From the NCBI RefSeq assembly GCF_900101815.1, contig NZ_FNAO01000007.1, positions 248,001 through 312,000 on the forward strand: DNA of 64,000 nucleotides, in the 5' to 3' direction. Positions within the stretch are counted from its first letter, which is position 1, and each line of letters begins with the position of its first letter. Positions 26,892-35,452 of this stretch are shown here, one piece after another. Source of the stretch: Pricia antarctica (GTDB lineage Bacteria; Bacteroidota; Bacteroidia; Flavobacteriales; Flavobacteriaceae). Both the position numbers and the translations under genes were made by a program. The notes under the pieces are model-generated. The model was not told the origin of the DNA. It saw only the letters and a program-made list of their open reading frames with translations, and made no database searches.

Positions 26892-29357
26892 TTATTTCAT
26901 CACTGTAAAAACGATTTCTTTATCCCTCAACGCAATTTTTACTTTCTGCGGCGCTTTTATTTGTCCGGATATGATCATTTTCGATAAGGGTCTTTTCAGC
27001 TTATTACGGATAACCGCTTTTAACGGGCGTACGCCATAGGTGGATGAAAACCCGTCTAGCGATAAATGATTCTTTGTCTTTGTATCGATTTCCAAAGTGA
27101 TACCCAATTTTTCTGTCAGCGCCAACAATTCTTTTTTAAGATGCAGGTCGAAGATGTACGGGACGTCGTTTTTCGAGATAGGGGCGAAGGGTACGATTTC
27201 GGTGATACGGCCCAAAAATTCCGGACGGAAATAGGGAGCCATGATGTCCATTAGCTCTTCCGAAGTGGGCGTGGTTCCACCCTCAATGGATTTCGTAATA
27301 AATTCCGACCCGATATTCGACGTAAACAGGATGACGGCATTCGAAAAATCACCTTCCTTGCCCAAACGGTCGCTGAGCTTGCCTTCGTCCAATATTTGCA
27401 AAAAGACATCGAAAACGGATTGGTGTGCTTTTTCGATTTCGTCAAAAAGGACGATGGAATACGGTTTTTGGCGGATTTTGTTCACTAGAACGCCACCTTC
27501 TTCGTAGCCGACATATCCGGGAGGTGCCCCGTATAAAAGGGCGGCGGAGTGCTCTTCCTTAAACTCCGACATATCAAAACGGATGATGGCGGATTCGTCG
27601 TTAAAAAGAAACTCGGCCAGCGATTTGGCCAACTCGGTCTTTCCCGTTCCGGTAGGGCCGGAAAAAAAGAACGATCCGATGGGCTGTCCCGCTTTTGAGA
27701 GTCCCGAGCGCGATTCGATAATGGCTTCGGCTACGGTCTGCACGGCATTGTCCTGGCCGATGACGCGTTTCTTGAGGGTGTCTTCCATATCCATCAGTCG
27801 CTCACGCTCTTGGGTCTGTACCTTGCCAGCGGGGATGCCGGTGATGTTGGAAACCATGGCCGCCAAGTCCGCCCCGTCGATATCGGTACGCTCTTTTTTG
27901 GCGTGGTCTTCAACGGACTTCAACAGACCTTTGATGTATTTTATTTTTTCGGTATATCCGGGAAAGCGGAAGGCATTTTCGGTATCGAATTTTCCTAGGA
28001 CAAGGGGACTTAACAGGTTCTTTAGCATCATATAGATCCAATCGATTTCCTTGTTTTTTTCTTCCTCCGAAAGCTTTTTCGCTTTTTTTTCAATAGCATC
28101 GATTTCAGATTTTAAGGTTTTTAGATCGCCAGGAAGGGATTGTTTGGAAACATTGGCAGCGGCCATGGTTCGATCCACCAAGTCCAATGCCGAATCCGGA
28201 AGGCTTTTTTCCTTAAGGTAGCGTTGGGCAAGGCGTATGGATTCCCGCAAGGTTTCCGCTTCGATCTCAAGACCGTGATGTTCCATGTAGGTCTGGCCGA
28301 CACTTTTCAGAATCCTGAAAGCGGTCTCATTATCCGGCTCCTGCAAGGTGACGGACTCGAAACGACGGCCGAGCGTATTGTCGGCAGCAATATGTTTGCG
28401 ATAGCTATCTGGAGTGGTCGCCCCAATAAGAATGACCTCGCCTTTGTTCAGTTCCGATTTGATGACGTTCAAGATGCCTTGGCTTGCAGAGGAATCCTGT
28501 AAAAGCGAATGGAAATCATCAATAAAGAGGATAGGCTTTGGAAGTGCCTTGGCCTCATTGAAAATATGTTGTAAGCGATCTTCGACCTCCCCTTTGTAGG
28601 AAGCTCCGGAGAGGAGGGCAGCCGTGTCGACTTCCAAAAGACTAGCATCCTTTAGGATAGCTACAATTTTTCTATGGTAAATTTCAGAGGCCAAATTATG
28701 GATCAAGACCGTCTTGCCCACGCCAGTTTCCCCCTGAACGATAACGTTGGGTTTGGACTTTCGGCTGAGGATTTCAGCAATCATTTTCAATTCCTTGTCC
28801 CGATTGATAATAGGGGCGTAATACCCTTTCTCGGCTTCCGATAATAGGTCTTTCGTATATTTTTTAAGGATGTCGCTCGATCCCGTATTTACTGCCAATG
28901 CGTTATCTCCCGTGCTTACCTCGGTTTTTGATGTACCTTTTAGATGGTTCATCAGACCATCCAGCAATTCGGTGCTGCTGATCGGTAAGGATTTCAACTG
29001 GTCGAAACTGAAACCGACACCGGGAGTTATGGCGGAAACGAAAAGGCAAATAAGATCTGCGTCCTCTTTATTGAGTTTAACTTGGATATCCTCTGCCTCG
29101 ATAAAGACCATTTTAGCCGCTGAGCTTGCCCTGACCTCCAGGGAACGTCTGGATTTTTTGGGATAGCTTTCCAAATTTACGTCTGCCCACTCCTCAATGA
29201 AATACACATCTACTCCCAAAACATGTAAGCTGCGCAAAAGGGACAGATCACGGTTTAAGACGGCCTTTACCAAATGGGGTGGACCGAAACTTTCGTGCTG
29301 GTGTTCTTCGGCAATCTGCGTCGCGATGTGTATGGCTTTTTCTAACTCTGGGTGCAT
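26892..29357 (-). CDS. tssH: Type VI secretion ATPase TssH (ClpV)
   Basis: 821 residues, ClpB-like layout: Clp N-domain (1-140), first AAA+ module with Walker A GETGVGKT (209-216), arginine-finger segment GRRFESV (about 330), a middle coiled region (about 410-440), and second AAA+ module with Walker A GPTGTGKT (567-574) and Walker B VLFDE (636-640). Walker B of the first module reads LFIDD (277-281), with Asp in place of the usual catalytic Glu. ClpV disassembles the contracted sheath for reuse. Its location among tss genes rules out plain ClpB/ClpC. Confidence 0.93.
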   Translation of the reverse strand: MHPELEKAIHIATQIAEEHQHESFGPPHLVKAVLNRDLSLLRSLHVLGVDVYFIEEWADVNLESYPKKSRRSLEVRASSAAKMVFIEAEDIQVKLNKEDADLICLFVSAITPGVGFSFDQLKSLPISSTELLDGLMNHLKGTSKTEVSTGDNALAVNTGSSDILKKYTKDLLSEAEKGYYAPIINRDKELKMIAEILSRKSKPNVIVQGETGVGKTVLIHNLASEIYHRKIVAILKDASLLEVDTAALLSGASYKGEVEDRLQHIFNEAKALPKPILFIDDFHSLLQDSSASQGILNVIKSELNKGEVILIGATTPDSYRKHIAADNTLGRRFESVTLQEPDNETAFRILKSVGQTYMEHHGLEIEAETLRESIRLAQRYLKEKSLPDSALDLVDRTMAAANVSKQSLPGDLKTLKSEIDAIEKKAKKLSEEEKNKEIDWIYMMLKNLLSPLVLGKFDTENAFRFPGYTEKIKYIKGLLKSVEDHAKKERTDIDGADLAAMVSNITGIPAGKVQTQERERLMDMEDTLKKRVIGQDNAVQTVAEAIIESRSGLSKAGQPIGSFFFSGPTGTGKTELAKSLAEFLFNDESAIIRFDMSEFKEEHSAALLYGAPPGYVGYEEGGVLVNKIRQKPYSIVLFDEIEKAHQSVFDVFLQILDEGKLSDRLGKEGDFSNAVILFTSNIGSEFITKSIEGGTTPTSEELMDIMAPYFRPEFLGRITEIVPFAPISKNDVPYIFDLHLKKELLALTEKLGITLEIDTKTKNHLSLDGFSSTYGVRPLKAVIRNKLKRPLSKMIISGQIKAPQKVKIALRDKEIVFTVMK

Positions 29358-29367
29358 GGCTGGGGGC

Positions 29368-29401
29368 GCGGGTTAAAAGCTGAAAGGTTGCGGGTTAAAA
29401 G
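29368..29401. repeat. Direct repeat GCGGGTTAAAAG x2 in the tssO-tssH spacer
   Basis: Two perfect 12-base copies, 22 bases apart (29368-29379 and 29390-29401), in a 95-base spacer. Confidence 0.6.
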
Positions 29402-29452
29402 TCTGACGTCTAGTATCTATGCTCTAATAGCGAAGCAGTCTTATGTCTGTTT

Positions 29453-29959
29453 CTAATTTCTCAGACGTTGGGAAAGCTCCAACGCCTTTTCAAGCTGACC
29501 GATTTCTTTCTCCGATGCGCTGAGCTGCTCATTCAGATCCGCAATCTCGTTTTTGGCGTTTTCGACCTGTTTGAGATCGCGTTTGGCGTCCATCAGTTTT
29601 TTATAGGTCAAAATCAGATTTTCGTACATGCTCTTATCGTCCAGCGAATCTTTGGGTATCTCGCTTTTGATATCGATAAGGTCGGCGTTGATGCTCTGTT
29701 CGAGAAAGAAATAGCCTTCCCGGGTATTTTCTAGGGAATCGATAAGCGTATCGATGTTTTCGAGATCCTTGATGAATTTCTTCTGGTAGAGAAACTCGTA
29801 CCTGATTTTTTGATTCTCGGTACGCAGCACCCTATTCTCTTTCCAAGGCAATTTATAGCTGAAGAAAAATGCTGAAAAAAGAATGCCGACGGTAACGACG
29901 AACATCAGTAAAAAGAGGAGGAACGAATTTCTTCTTTCCTTTTTGTTCAATATTTCCAT
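29453..29959 (-). CDS. tssO: Type VI secretion subunit TssO (Bacteroidota-specific membrane protein)
   Basis: 168 residues. A basic N-terminus (KKERRNS) is followed by one strong membrane segment (about 13-34, LLFLLMFVVTVGILFSAFFF) and a long predicted coiled coil to the C-terminus (heptad-like ENAKNEIADLNEQLSASEKE). This matches the size and layout of TssO of the subtype iii system, which lacks TssJLM. It lies 11 bases after tssK. The name rests on layout and context, not on a unique motif. Confidence 0.72.
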   Translation of the reverse strand: MEILNKKERRNSFLLFLLMFVVTVGILFSAFFFSYKLPWKENRVLRTENQKIRYEFLYQKKFIKDLENIDTLIDSLENTREGYFFLEQSINADLIDIKSEIPKDSLDDKSMYENLILTYKKLMDAKRDLKQVENAKNEIADLNEQLSASEKEIGQLEKALELSQRLRN

Positions 29960-29970
29960 AATCTTAGTAT

Positions 29971-31113
29971 TTATTCGGCCAAGAATGACGGTCCGCCGGA
30001 TTTACTTGATTTTTCATTAACTATATTTTCATGTACAAAAATGCCCATATCACGTCGTTTTCCGATATAATCTACCTGGGTGAGTACGGTAAGTAACCTA
30101 TCCATGATTTTCATAAAAGCGGATACCGTTTTTATATTTTCATTGACATCGAGGTGGTTGTAGTTCAGGTTGATGATATCGGTGAAAGTTTTTTCATAAG
30201 CACCGCCTTTGAGGTCCGTCCATTCCCCAAAATAATTGAACAACTGTTCTTTGTTTTCGGGGGATGATACATCGACCGAACCTTTGAAAATACGCGCAAA
30301 ACTCACCAAAATCTTCAACAGGTCTTTCGGATGCATATCGTATTGCTCCCATTTTACCGTGGTCATCTGTTGGGCGAGGTATGCATAAATTTTATCGACC
30401 GCAATGAACATCGCATCAGAAATGGTATTTTCGTTCTGCTTCGACTTGATTTTTTGAACTATGGTGATGGCATTGCGTTCCGACATCTTCAAGAAACTGG
30501 CTGCCTGGTCGTAGAAATCCATCAATTGGTCATGAGCGCCCAAACTGGTGCAGGGCGGAATATAATCGGTAGTCGCGGATAGGCCTTTACCGTCTTTTAC
30601 GATTTTGGCGACGGGCAGCTGATTGCCCGATAATCCGGTTTTTTTAAGTTCCTCGGCATCGATAAAGGTGAAAAAATGGCCGTTGGTGAGAAACGGGTAC
30701 CGTGGCGGCACCTCTTTGGGATCCTGCTCACCGAAGGCAACGGAATTTTGGGTGTCTAGGTTGATGATCAAGAAACCTTCCTCGCTTTTTGTATCCAGAA
30801 AATCAGAGACTATAATGTCGTCTTCAACACTGGGCGTCTCTTTGGTGATTTCTATACGGTTGCCATTCGGTGTTATCGCCCGTAACTCTTTGATGGAAAT
30901 TTTTAAACTTTTATGGATATCAAGATGGATGGCAGAGTGATTTTTACTACCCGTATGAGAGGCTAAATAGCCATAAGTATGGCGTCCCTTTCGGGTTACA
31001 AAAGCATCCTTCACACTATTTTCGGCGAAATTCTGAAGACTCTGAAAATGGGTTTTAGAGATTTTCATCCCATCGATCCAATTGATTTTAAAATTTCTGA
31101 TATCCTCGGTCAT
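29971..31113 (-). CDS. tssK: Type VI secretion baseplate subunit TssK
   Basis: 380 residues. The N-terminal INWIDGMKISKTHFQSLQNF is the TssK signature (W..GM......HFQ), followed by a shell domain resembling phage receptor-binding proteins. TssK links the baseplate to the membrane complex. The start ATG lies 45 bases downstream of a heptamer array that fills the tssN-tssK spacer, and tssO follows after 11 bases. Confidence 0.88.
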   Translation of the reverse strand: MTEDIRNFKINWIDGMKISKTHFQSLQNFAENSVKDAFVTRKGRHTYGYLASHTGSKNHSAIHLDIHKSLKISIKELRAITPNGNRIEITKETPSVEDDIIVSDFLDTKSEEGFLIINLDTQNSVAFGEQDPKEVPPRYPFLTNGHFFTFIDAEELKKTGLSGNQLPVAKIVKDGKGLSATTDYIPPCTSLGAHDQLMDFYDQAASFLKMSERNAITIVQKIKSKQNENTISDAMFIAVDKIYAYLAQQMTTVKWEQYDMHPKDLLKILVSFARIFKGSVDVSSPENKEQLFNYFGEWTDLKGGAYEKTFTDIINLNYNHLDVNENIKTVSAFMKIMDRLLTVLTQVDYIGKRRDMGIFVHENIVNEKSSKSGGPSFLAE

Positions 31114-31158
31114 GCTATTGTATTTTATTACTGGTTGATTTTATTTTGTCTAGTTTTA

Positions 31159-31323
31159 ACCTGCGACCTGCGACCTGCGACCTGCGACCTGCGACCTGCG
31201 ACCTGCGACCTGCGACCTGCGACCTGCGACCTGCGACCTGCGACCTGCTGCGACCTGCTGCAACCTGGGACCTGCTGCGACCTGCTGCGACCTGCTGGGA
31301 CCTGCTGCAACCTGGGACCTGCA
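31159..31323. repeat. Heptamer array ACCTGCG x12 plus degenerate 10/7-mer units
   Basis: Twelve perfect ACCTGCG units cover 31159-31242. They are followed by ACCTGCTGCG-type decamers and ACCTGGG/ACCTGCA heptamers to 31323. The array ends four bases from the tssN stop and 45 bases before the tssK start. The unit reads CGCAGGT on the transcribed strand. Confidence 0.95.
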
Positions 31324-31327
31324 ATCA

Positions 31328-32194
31328 TCATATCCTCTGGCAAACCACCACATCCCCATCTTCAAGATTGTTTTTTTCAACGCTCAGCCCGGAATCTATA
31401 TGTTTCGACGAACCGTACCATTTGGGTTTGAGATAAAAATACCATCCATGAGGATTGCCTGAATCTTCGGTCAACTCAATTTTTGAGGTCGCTTTTTTTC
31501 CGTTGTAATCATTGATAAATAAAAAGAAAAGACGTCCGAAATCCATATCCTTGGGCGCTTTCGCCTTAAAACGGGTCATGTGTTCTTCCCTTGCATTCTT
31601 ATGGAACATAAAGTTGAGAACGATCATATTGTTGAGTTCGTAATGTTTCGGGGAGTCATATTTTTTTTCCAATGGATAATACCATTTTGAATAGAGCTTT
31701 ACGGGAATGGAAACCGAATAATTGAATAAAACGTAAAAACAGGTGGGAATCACGAAAGCAGCGGCCATTACAAAATAGTAGGGCAAAAACTCCAAATCAT
31801 CATAATAGGAACCGATCATGATGATTGGAATAAACAACGCTAATGACGTTATAAAAGCGAATTGCAATTCCTGAAAGCTATTGTTGGTATCGAACTTCGT
31901 AAATGCGATACGATAAAAATAGACGTGAATTGCCCCCAAGATAAAAGCGCAGCCCAACAGTGTTAGATAGCGAAGCATTACCGTAGATTGGCGTAGGTTA
32001 TAAACTATAGCGGCAATAACGACCATTACCACAAGATGGATGAGCAGATAATAGTAGAACTTCTTCTGTTGCTTTCTGAACCCTGGCGTTTTCGATTTTA
32101 TAAGATGTAGCCCGATGAACGCCAATAAAAGTATGACCATAAAGGGAATCAGGGCATCAAGGCTGATGAATCTTGAAAAATAACTTGTAACCAT
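31328..32194 (-). CDS. tssN: Type VI secretion subunit TssN (polytopic membrane protein)
   Basis: 288 residues. Five or six hydrophobic segments occupy residues 13-160 (for example ALIPFMVILLLAFIGLHLI and LIHLVVMVVIAAIVY). A soluble C-terminal half follows with FMFHKNAREEHMTRFKAKAP, MDFGRLFFLFINDYN and GWYFYLKPKW. This layout is that of TssN, thought to replace part of the missing TssJLM membrane complex in Bacteroidota. It starts six bases after tssG. Confidence 0.82.
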   Translation of the reverse strand: MVTSYFSRFISLDALIPFMVILLLAFIGLHLIKSKTPGFRKQQKKFYYYLLIHLVVMVVIAAIVYNLRQSTVMLRYLTLLGCAFILGAIHVYFYRIAFTKFDTNNSFQELQFAFITSLALFIPIIMIGSYYDDLEFLPYYFVMAAAFVIPTCFYVLFNYSVSIPVKLYSKWYYPLEKKYDSPKHYELNNMIVLNFMFHKNAREEHMTRFKAKAPKDMDFGRLFFLFINDYNGKKATSKIELTEDSGNPHGWYFYLKPKWYGSSKHIDSGLSVEKNNLEDGDVVVCQRI

Positions 32195-32200
32195 AGTGCT

Positions 32201-33112
32201 CTAAATTGTTGTCGATATACCGAGCCTACCTGCGTAGACCGTCTCGCTAAGTACAAATTTTGTTTTTGGTCCCGCGATGGTAAAATTGATTTCAAAATCA
32301 CTTTCAAAGGGCAATGTATGTTCTAGAAAAAATGTTACTACCGAGATTATTTTTCCGTTCGGCAGATAGTCTTCGATAGCTTCAGGCCGTTCAATATCCT
32401 TTATTGTAAACGTATATTTCGGAAGAAAGGTCTTGGACTGCCCAGAGGTGGCCATGTTTACGCCCAATTGCCAAGACGTATCCTCAGATTGATACTCGAG
32501 GGGTACAAAACCTTGTTCAATGGTCACCCTTTCTTCGATGATTTTTTCCAATATCCTTTGTAACAACGGTAAATTTCCGGCAATCTTGTACATTAAGGGT
32601 ATCGACTTTAAGATTTTGGCTGCCATTTTTTCGGGAATGCCGGCATCGATGTGCCATAAATCCGTGAGAAAGTCTACCAAATTAGCACTTCCGAGGGATT
32701 GAAATATCTTGTCCTCGTCTTTTTCGATGGCTACCCGCTGCATAAAAAATTCGGTTTCCAAGGGCTTGAAAAATTTACGCACCTGTTCTTCCTCTAATTT
32801 TCGATTTTTGTAATCGGCCACCATGATGGATACAAAAGGGGTGCTGCTGTAAGCCGTATGAAAAAATCGTTCGGGAAATATGTTGTAGAAACTACGCCGA
32901 CTTAAGTGCACCTCAAGTTTCCCCCCGTTTGTGTCATTTTCTACGATTCGGGTGATGTCCTTACTAAAACGTCGTTTAAAATAATCGGATAGGTTCATGT
33001 CCAAAGCTACGTCGCCTTCCAAAAGATGGGCAGCAAAGGTTTCAGCCTTTAGGTCAAAATCAAGGTCGAAAACCTGTTGTTGAATAGACTGATTTGGATT
33101 CGTTTCTTTCAT
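32201..33112 (-). CDS. tssG: Type VI secretion baseplate subunit TssG
   Basis: 303 residues. A segment of the form FF.TAYSSTPFVSIMVADYK, the central HIDAGIPEKMAAKILKSIPL, and TSWQLGVNMATSG followed by a KYTFTIKDI beta stretch fit TssG (gp53-like). It forms the wedge with TssF. It is the first tss gene on the minus strand, preceded at 161 bases by the NlpC/P60 lipoprotein gene. Confidence 0.78.
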   Translation of the reverse strand: MKETNPNQSIQQQVFDLDFDLKAETFAAHLLEGDVALDMNLSDYFKRRFSKDITRIVENDTNGGKLEVHLSRRSFYNIFPERFFHTAYSSTPFVSIMVADYKNRKLEEEQVRKFFKPLETEFFMQRVAIEKDEDKIFQSLGSANLVDFLTDLWHIDAGIPEKMAAKILKSIPLMYKIAGNLPLLQRILEKIIEERVTIEQGFVPLEYQSEDTSWQLGVNMATSGQSKTFLPKYTFTIKDIERPEAIEDYLPNGKIISVVTFFLEHTLPFESDFEINFTIAGPKTKFVLSETVYAGRLGISTTI

Positions 33113-33273
33113 CCCTAATTCATTTTAATAATGGAATAACCTGAGATTCTGTCTCGTATTGTGTTTTTAACCGCCAAGGGTTTAATTTCCCGTTACTTTC
33201 CACCTTTTTCCTATTTTGGAATTTGGGATTTGATTTTTGGAATTTGATATCGGTATGTTTCCATCGAGGTAGT
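33113..33273. other. Spacer with degenerate AATTTGG repeats
   Basis: The run TTTTGGAATTTGGGATTTG and a second TTTTTGGAATTTGAT near 33215-33250 repeat the unit seen at 6731-6758. No gene. Confidence 0.55.
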
Positions 33274-33912
33274 TCATTGGGTCAGCAAACGGGCACTGGC
33301 CACATATTTATCCTGCCAATAGTGGGTGTCTAAATCGGTAATTTCCACACCTCGCGGAGCGTTAGACCCCAAAAACTTTCCGTTTTGAAGGTAAATGCCC
33401 ACGTGTGATACGATTTCGTCTTGGTAGCGTAATCTGAAAAATACCAGATCCCCTTCCTTTAAATACTTTTGGCTTTTAAATTGGGCGCGGGTGTCAAAAT
33501 AGAATTGTTGCACAGCGGTTCGTGGAATCTCTTTACCATAAACCTCGGCGTATATCTGTTGTGTTAAAGAAGAACAATCTATACCCTCATAGGAACTACC
33601 GCCCCATTGATAGGGAGTATCCATCCATTTCGTGATTGCCGCATATAATTTTTCGTTACCTAGGGAATCGGTAGAAACATTCAGCAATGCGGCGTACCGC
33701 TCTTTCTCTTTAGGGGTTAGATACTTGGATGTTTTAGAGGTAGTGGTGATCGGTTTAGATTGTATTTCTTCTTTTTCGGCTCCATTTTCTTTGGATTTGT
33801 TAAGCTTGGTGATTTCTCGCTTGTAGTACGAATAATCCGTCGTTTCATACGTTTTTTTTCCACATGAACCTGATAGCACAATAACTAGGAGAAACATCAG
33901 TTTTAATTTCAT
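33274..33912 (-). CDS. NlpC/P60 lipoprotein peptidase at the type VI locus
   Basis: 212 residues from ATG 33912 (MKLKLMFLLVIVLSGSCGKK), with a lipobox ending in GSC. A charged linker is followed by an NlpC/P60 domain: catalytic Cys in YEGIDCSSLTQQIYAEVYG and catalytic His in EIVSHVGIYLQNGKFL. Such enzymes cut the D-Glu-diaminopimelate bond in peptidoglycan. As an exported lipoprotein next to baseplate genes it may open the cell wall for the secretion machine, or be a cell-wall enzyme unrelated to it. No immunity-like gene is next to it, which argues against a secreted toxin. Confidence 0.85.
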   Translation of the reverse strand: MKLKLMFLLVIVLSGSCGKKTYETTDYSYYKREITKLNKSKENGAEKEEIQSKPITTTSKTSKYLTPKEKERYAALLNVSTDSLGNEKLYAAITKWMDTPYQWGGSSYEGIDCSSLTQQIYAEVYGKEIPRTAVQQFYFDTRAQFKSQKYLKEGDLVFFRLRYQDEIVSHVGIYLQNGKFLGSNAPRGVEITDLDTHYWQDKYVASARLLTQ

Positions 33913-33971
33913 GGCAAAATTGATTTTCGTATTGATTTTTTTATGCGTAGCCAATAAATAGGAATTTTCTC

Positions 33972-35003
33972 ATGAGGAATAAAGGAATAAAAACCCACTT
34001 TGACCGAAACGTATTTATTACCTTTTTAGTATTCTTTTTGGTCGGTTTTGCGCTATTATCCTTCAAGATGAACTCGACCGTCGATTGTGCCGATGTAGGT
34101 TTTGAAATCATTTCAAATTCCTATACTACCGAAGATCTTATTGAGTTCAAGAGCACCGATACCTCGGGTGTGGAATGGATTTGGGAATTTGACGACGAAA
34201 GTTCACCGGTATACCGCTCTGACGTAGTGCATCAATTTACAGCACCCGGAAAATATACCGTATCCCTTCGAATGAACGGCCAATGTATGGCAACCCAGGA
34301 TATTACCATTATAAAGCGTAAAAACTTAATCGATCCCGATTTAATACCCAATATTATTTTGCCCAAGTACGTAAGGGTAGGTGAGGAGGTGGAATTTGTT
34401 AACGATTCGAAATTTGCAAAAAGCTGGCAATGGAGCTTTGGGGAAACTACGGGCGTTGATGGTAGAGGTAAAAGAGAGAAATACACCTATAAGCAACCGG
34501 GCGAGAAAACGATTTTATTGGTGGTCAATGAAGATCGCAGACACGAGGCCAAGCAGCGTATTACGGTGCTACCCGTTCTAAGGCAGCGTAAAAAAAGAAA
34601 TACCTCACAAAGAACAGATCCGATAGAAAACGTCTTGCGCCAGCAAATTATCGACAAGCCGATTGCGGAAACTAAAAGTGAGGAAGAGGAGGAAAGGAAG
34701 AAGGAGGAGGAAAACATAAACCGTATTGAGGTTTCGGAAAACGAGTTGCAACAACTATTTGTAAGCTATTCAAACCGGAAGATAGACGATACCGCCATTC
34801 GAAATTACTTTTGCTACAGCAATATCCCTGTTTTTAATAAGACTGGCGATAGATTTACGGTAAGTCAGTTCTTTAACGAGATCAGGGACGTCAAACTAGA
34901 GCTGAACGGTATCAAAATGGTGCGTGATAAAAAGACGGGTTGTGTCAAGAGTATGACCGTCGATATGCGTACCAAAAAAGGTTTGTTTTGGAAGAAGTTT
35001 TAG
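33972..35003 (+). CDS. Single-pass membrane protein with PKD-like domains (possible TssP)
   Basis: 343 residues. A membrane segment (about 13-30) anchors a periplasmic part with two PKD-like domains (about 40-105 with the WIWEFDDES motif, and about 120-205 with WQWSFGE). Next come a strongly charged EEEEERKKEEE linker (about 225-250) and a folded C-terminal domain. It is divergent from the NlpC/P60 gene (59 bases) and upstream of hcp. Subtype iii systems contain an accessory protein called TssP; I am not certain this is it, so no symbol is given. An envelope-spanning role is inferred. Confidence 0.6.
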   Translation: MRNKGIKTHFDRNVFITFLVFFLVGFALLSFKMNSTVDCADVGFEIISNSYTTEDLIEFKSTDTSGVEWIWEFDDESSPVYRSDVVHQFTAPGKYTVSLRMNGQCMATQDITIIKRKNLIDPDLIPNIILPKYVRVGEEVEFVNDSKFAKSWQWSFGETTGVDGRGKREKYTYKQPGEKTILLVVNEDRRHEAKQRITVLPVLRQRKKRNTSQRTDPIENVLRQQIIDKPIAETKSEEEEERKKEEENINRIEVSENELQQLFVSYSNRKIDDTAIRNYFCYSNIPVFNKTGDRFTVSQFFNEIRDVKLELNGIKMVRDKKTGCVKSMTVDMRTKKGLFWKKF

Positions 35004-35452
35004 ATCCAGTATTGGGTCCATTGGTTGAACTCATTTCGAGGTATTGACTGGAGCGGGGAATATGGACCTTTGAGATTAGACGAAACCATTCTGTAACAGT
35101 ATAGCGGTGGCTACGATTTTGAAAAATGATGAAATAGGGCCTCCAATTGTGATATTCGGAGGTAAAAGTGAAAGTCAAAATGTGTTCATTTAGGGTGATA
35201 TCTCTGAAATGGTATTACAGTTTTTCTGTAGTAAAAAGTAGGTGAAATGTAAATTTTGTTTTTTAAAAGGGAACACCCTATTAAAATATCGGGGAACGGC
35301 AGCGGGCTATGTCATTCATCGAAAAAAGGGTTCCTATAAAGTAGCTCATCGAAAAAAACCTATTTGTCTTATACCTTTTTATAATTTAACTCTGTCTTTT
35401 ATGACGTTATATAATTCTTAATTAGGCAATTATTGCCACAAAAACCATTTTT
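35004..35452. other. 449-base leader region upstream of hcp
   Basis: No gene. It holds a small hairpin (TACAG/CTGTA, 35216-35230), a 12-base direct repeat TCATCGAAAAAA at about 35316-35327 and 35346-35357, and the palindrome GGCAATTATTGCC at 35425-35437. Its length suits a regulated promoter for the highly expressed tube protein. No perfect TAnnTTTG box was found. Confidence 0.45.
35425..35437. promoter_or_regulatory. Palindrome GGCAATTATTGCC upstream of hcp
   Basis: A perfect 6+1+6 palindrome 15 bases before the hcp start. It could be an operator or an mRNA hairpin masking the ribosome site. Function inferred. Confidence 0.3.

Noticed and set aside
31115-31380. Several long frames across the heptamer array, on both strands
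   Set aside because: They are open only because a 7-base unit without stop codons is open in many frames. The products are simple repeats and no start or composition supports a gene.
35249-35257. TAAATTTTG upstream of hcp as a promoter box
   Set aside because: The spacing has one base too many for TAnnTTTG, and it lies about 200 bases from the start codon.
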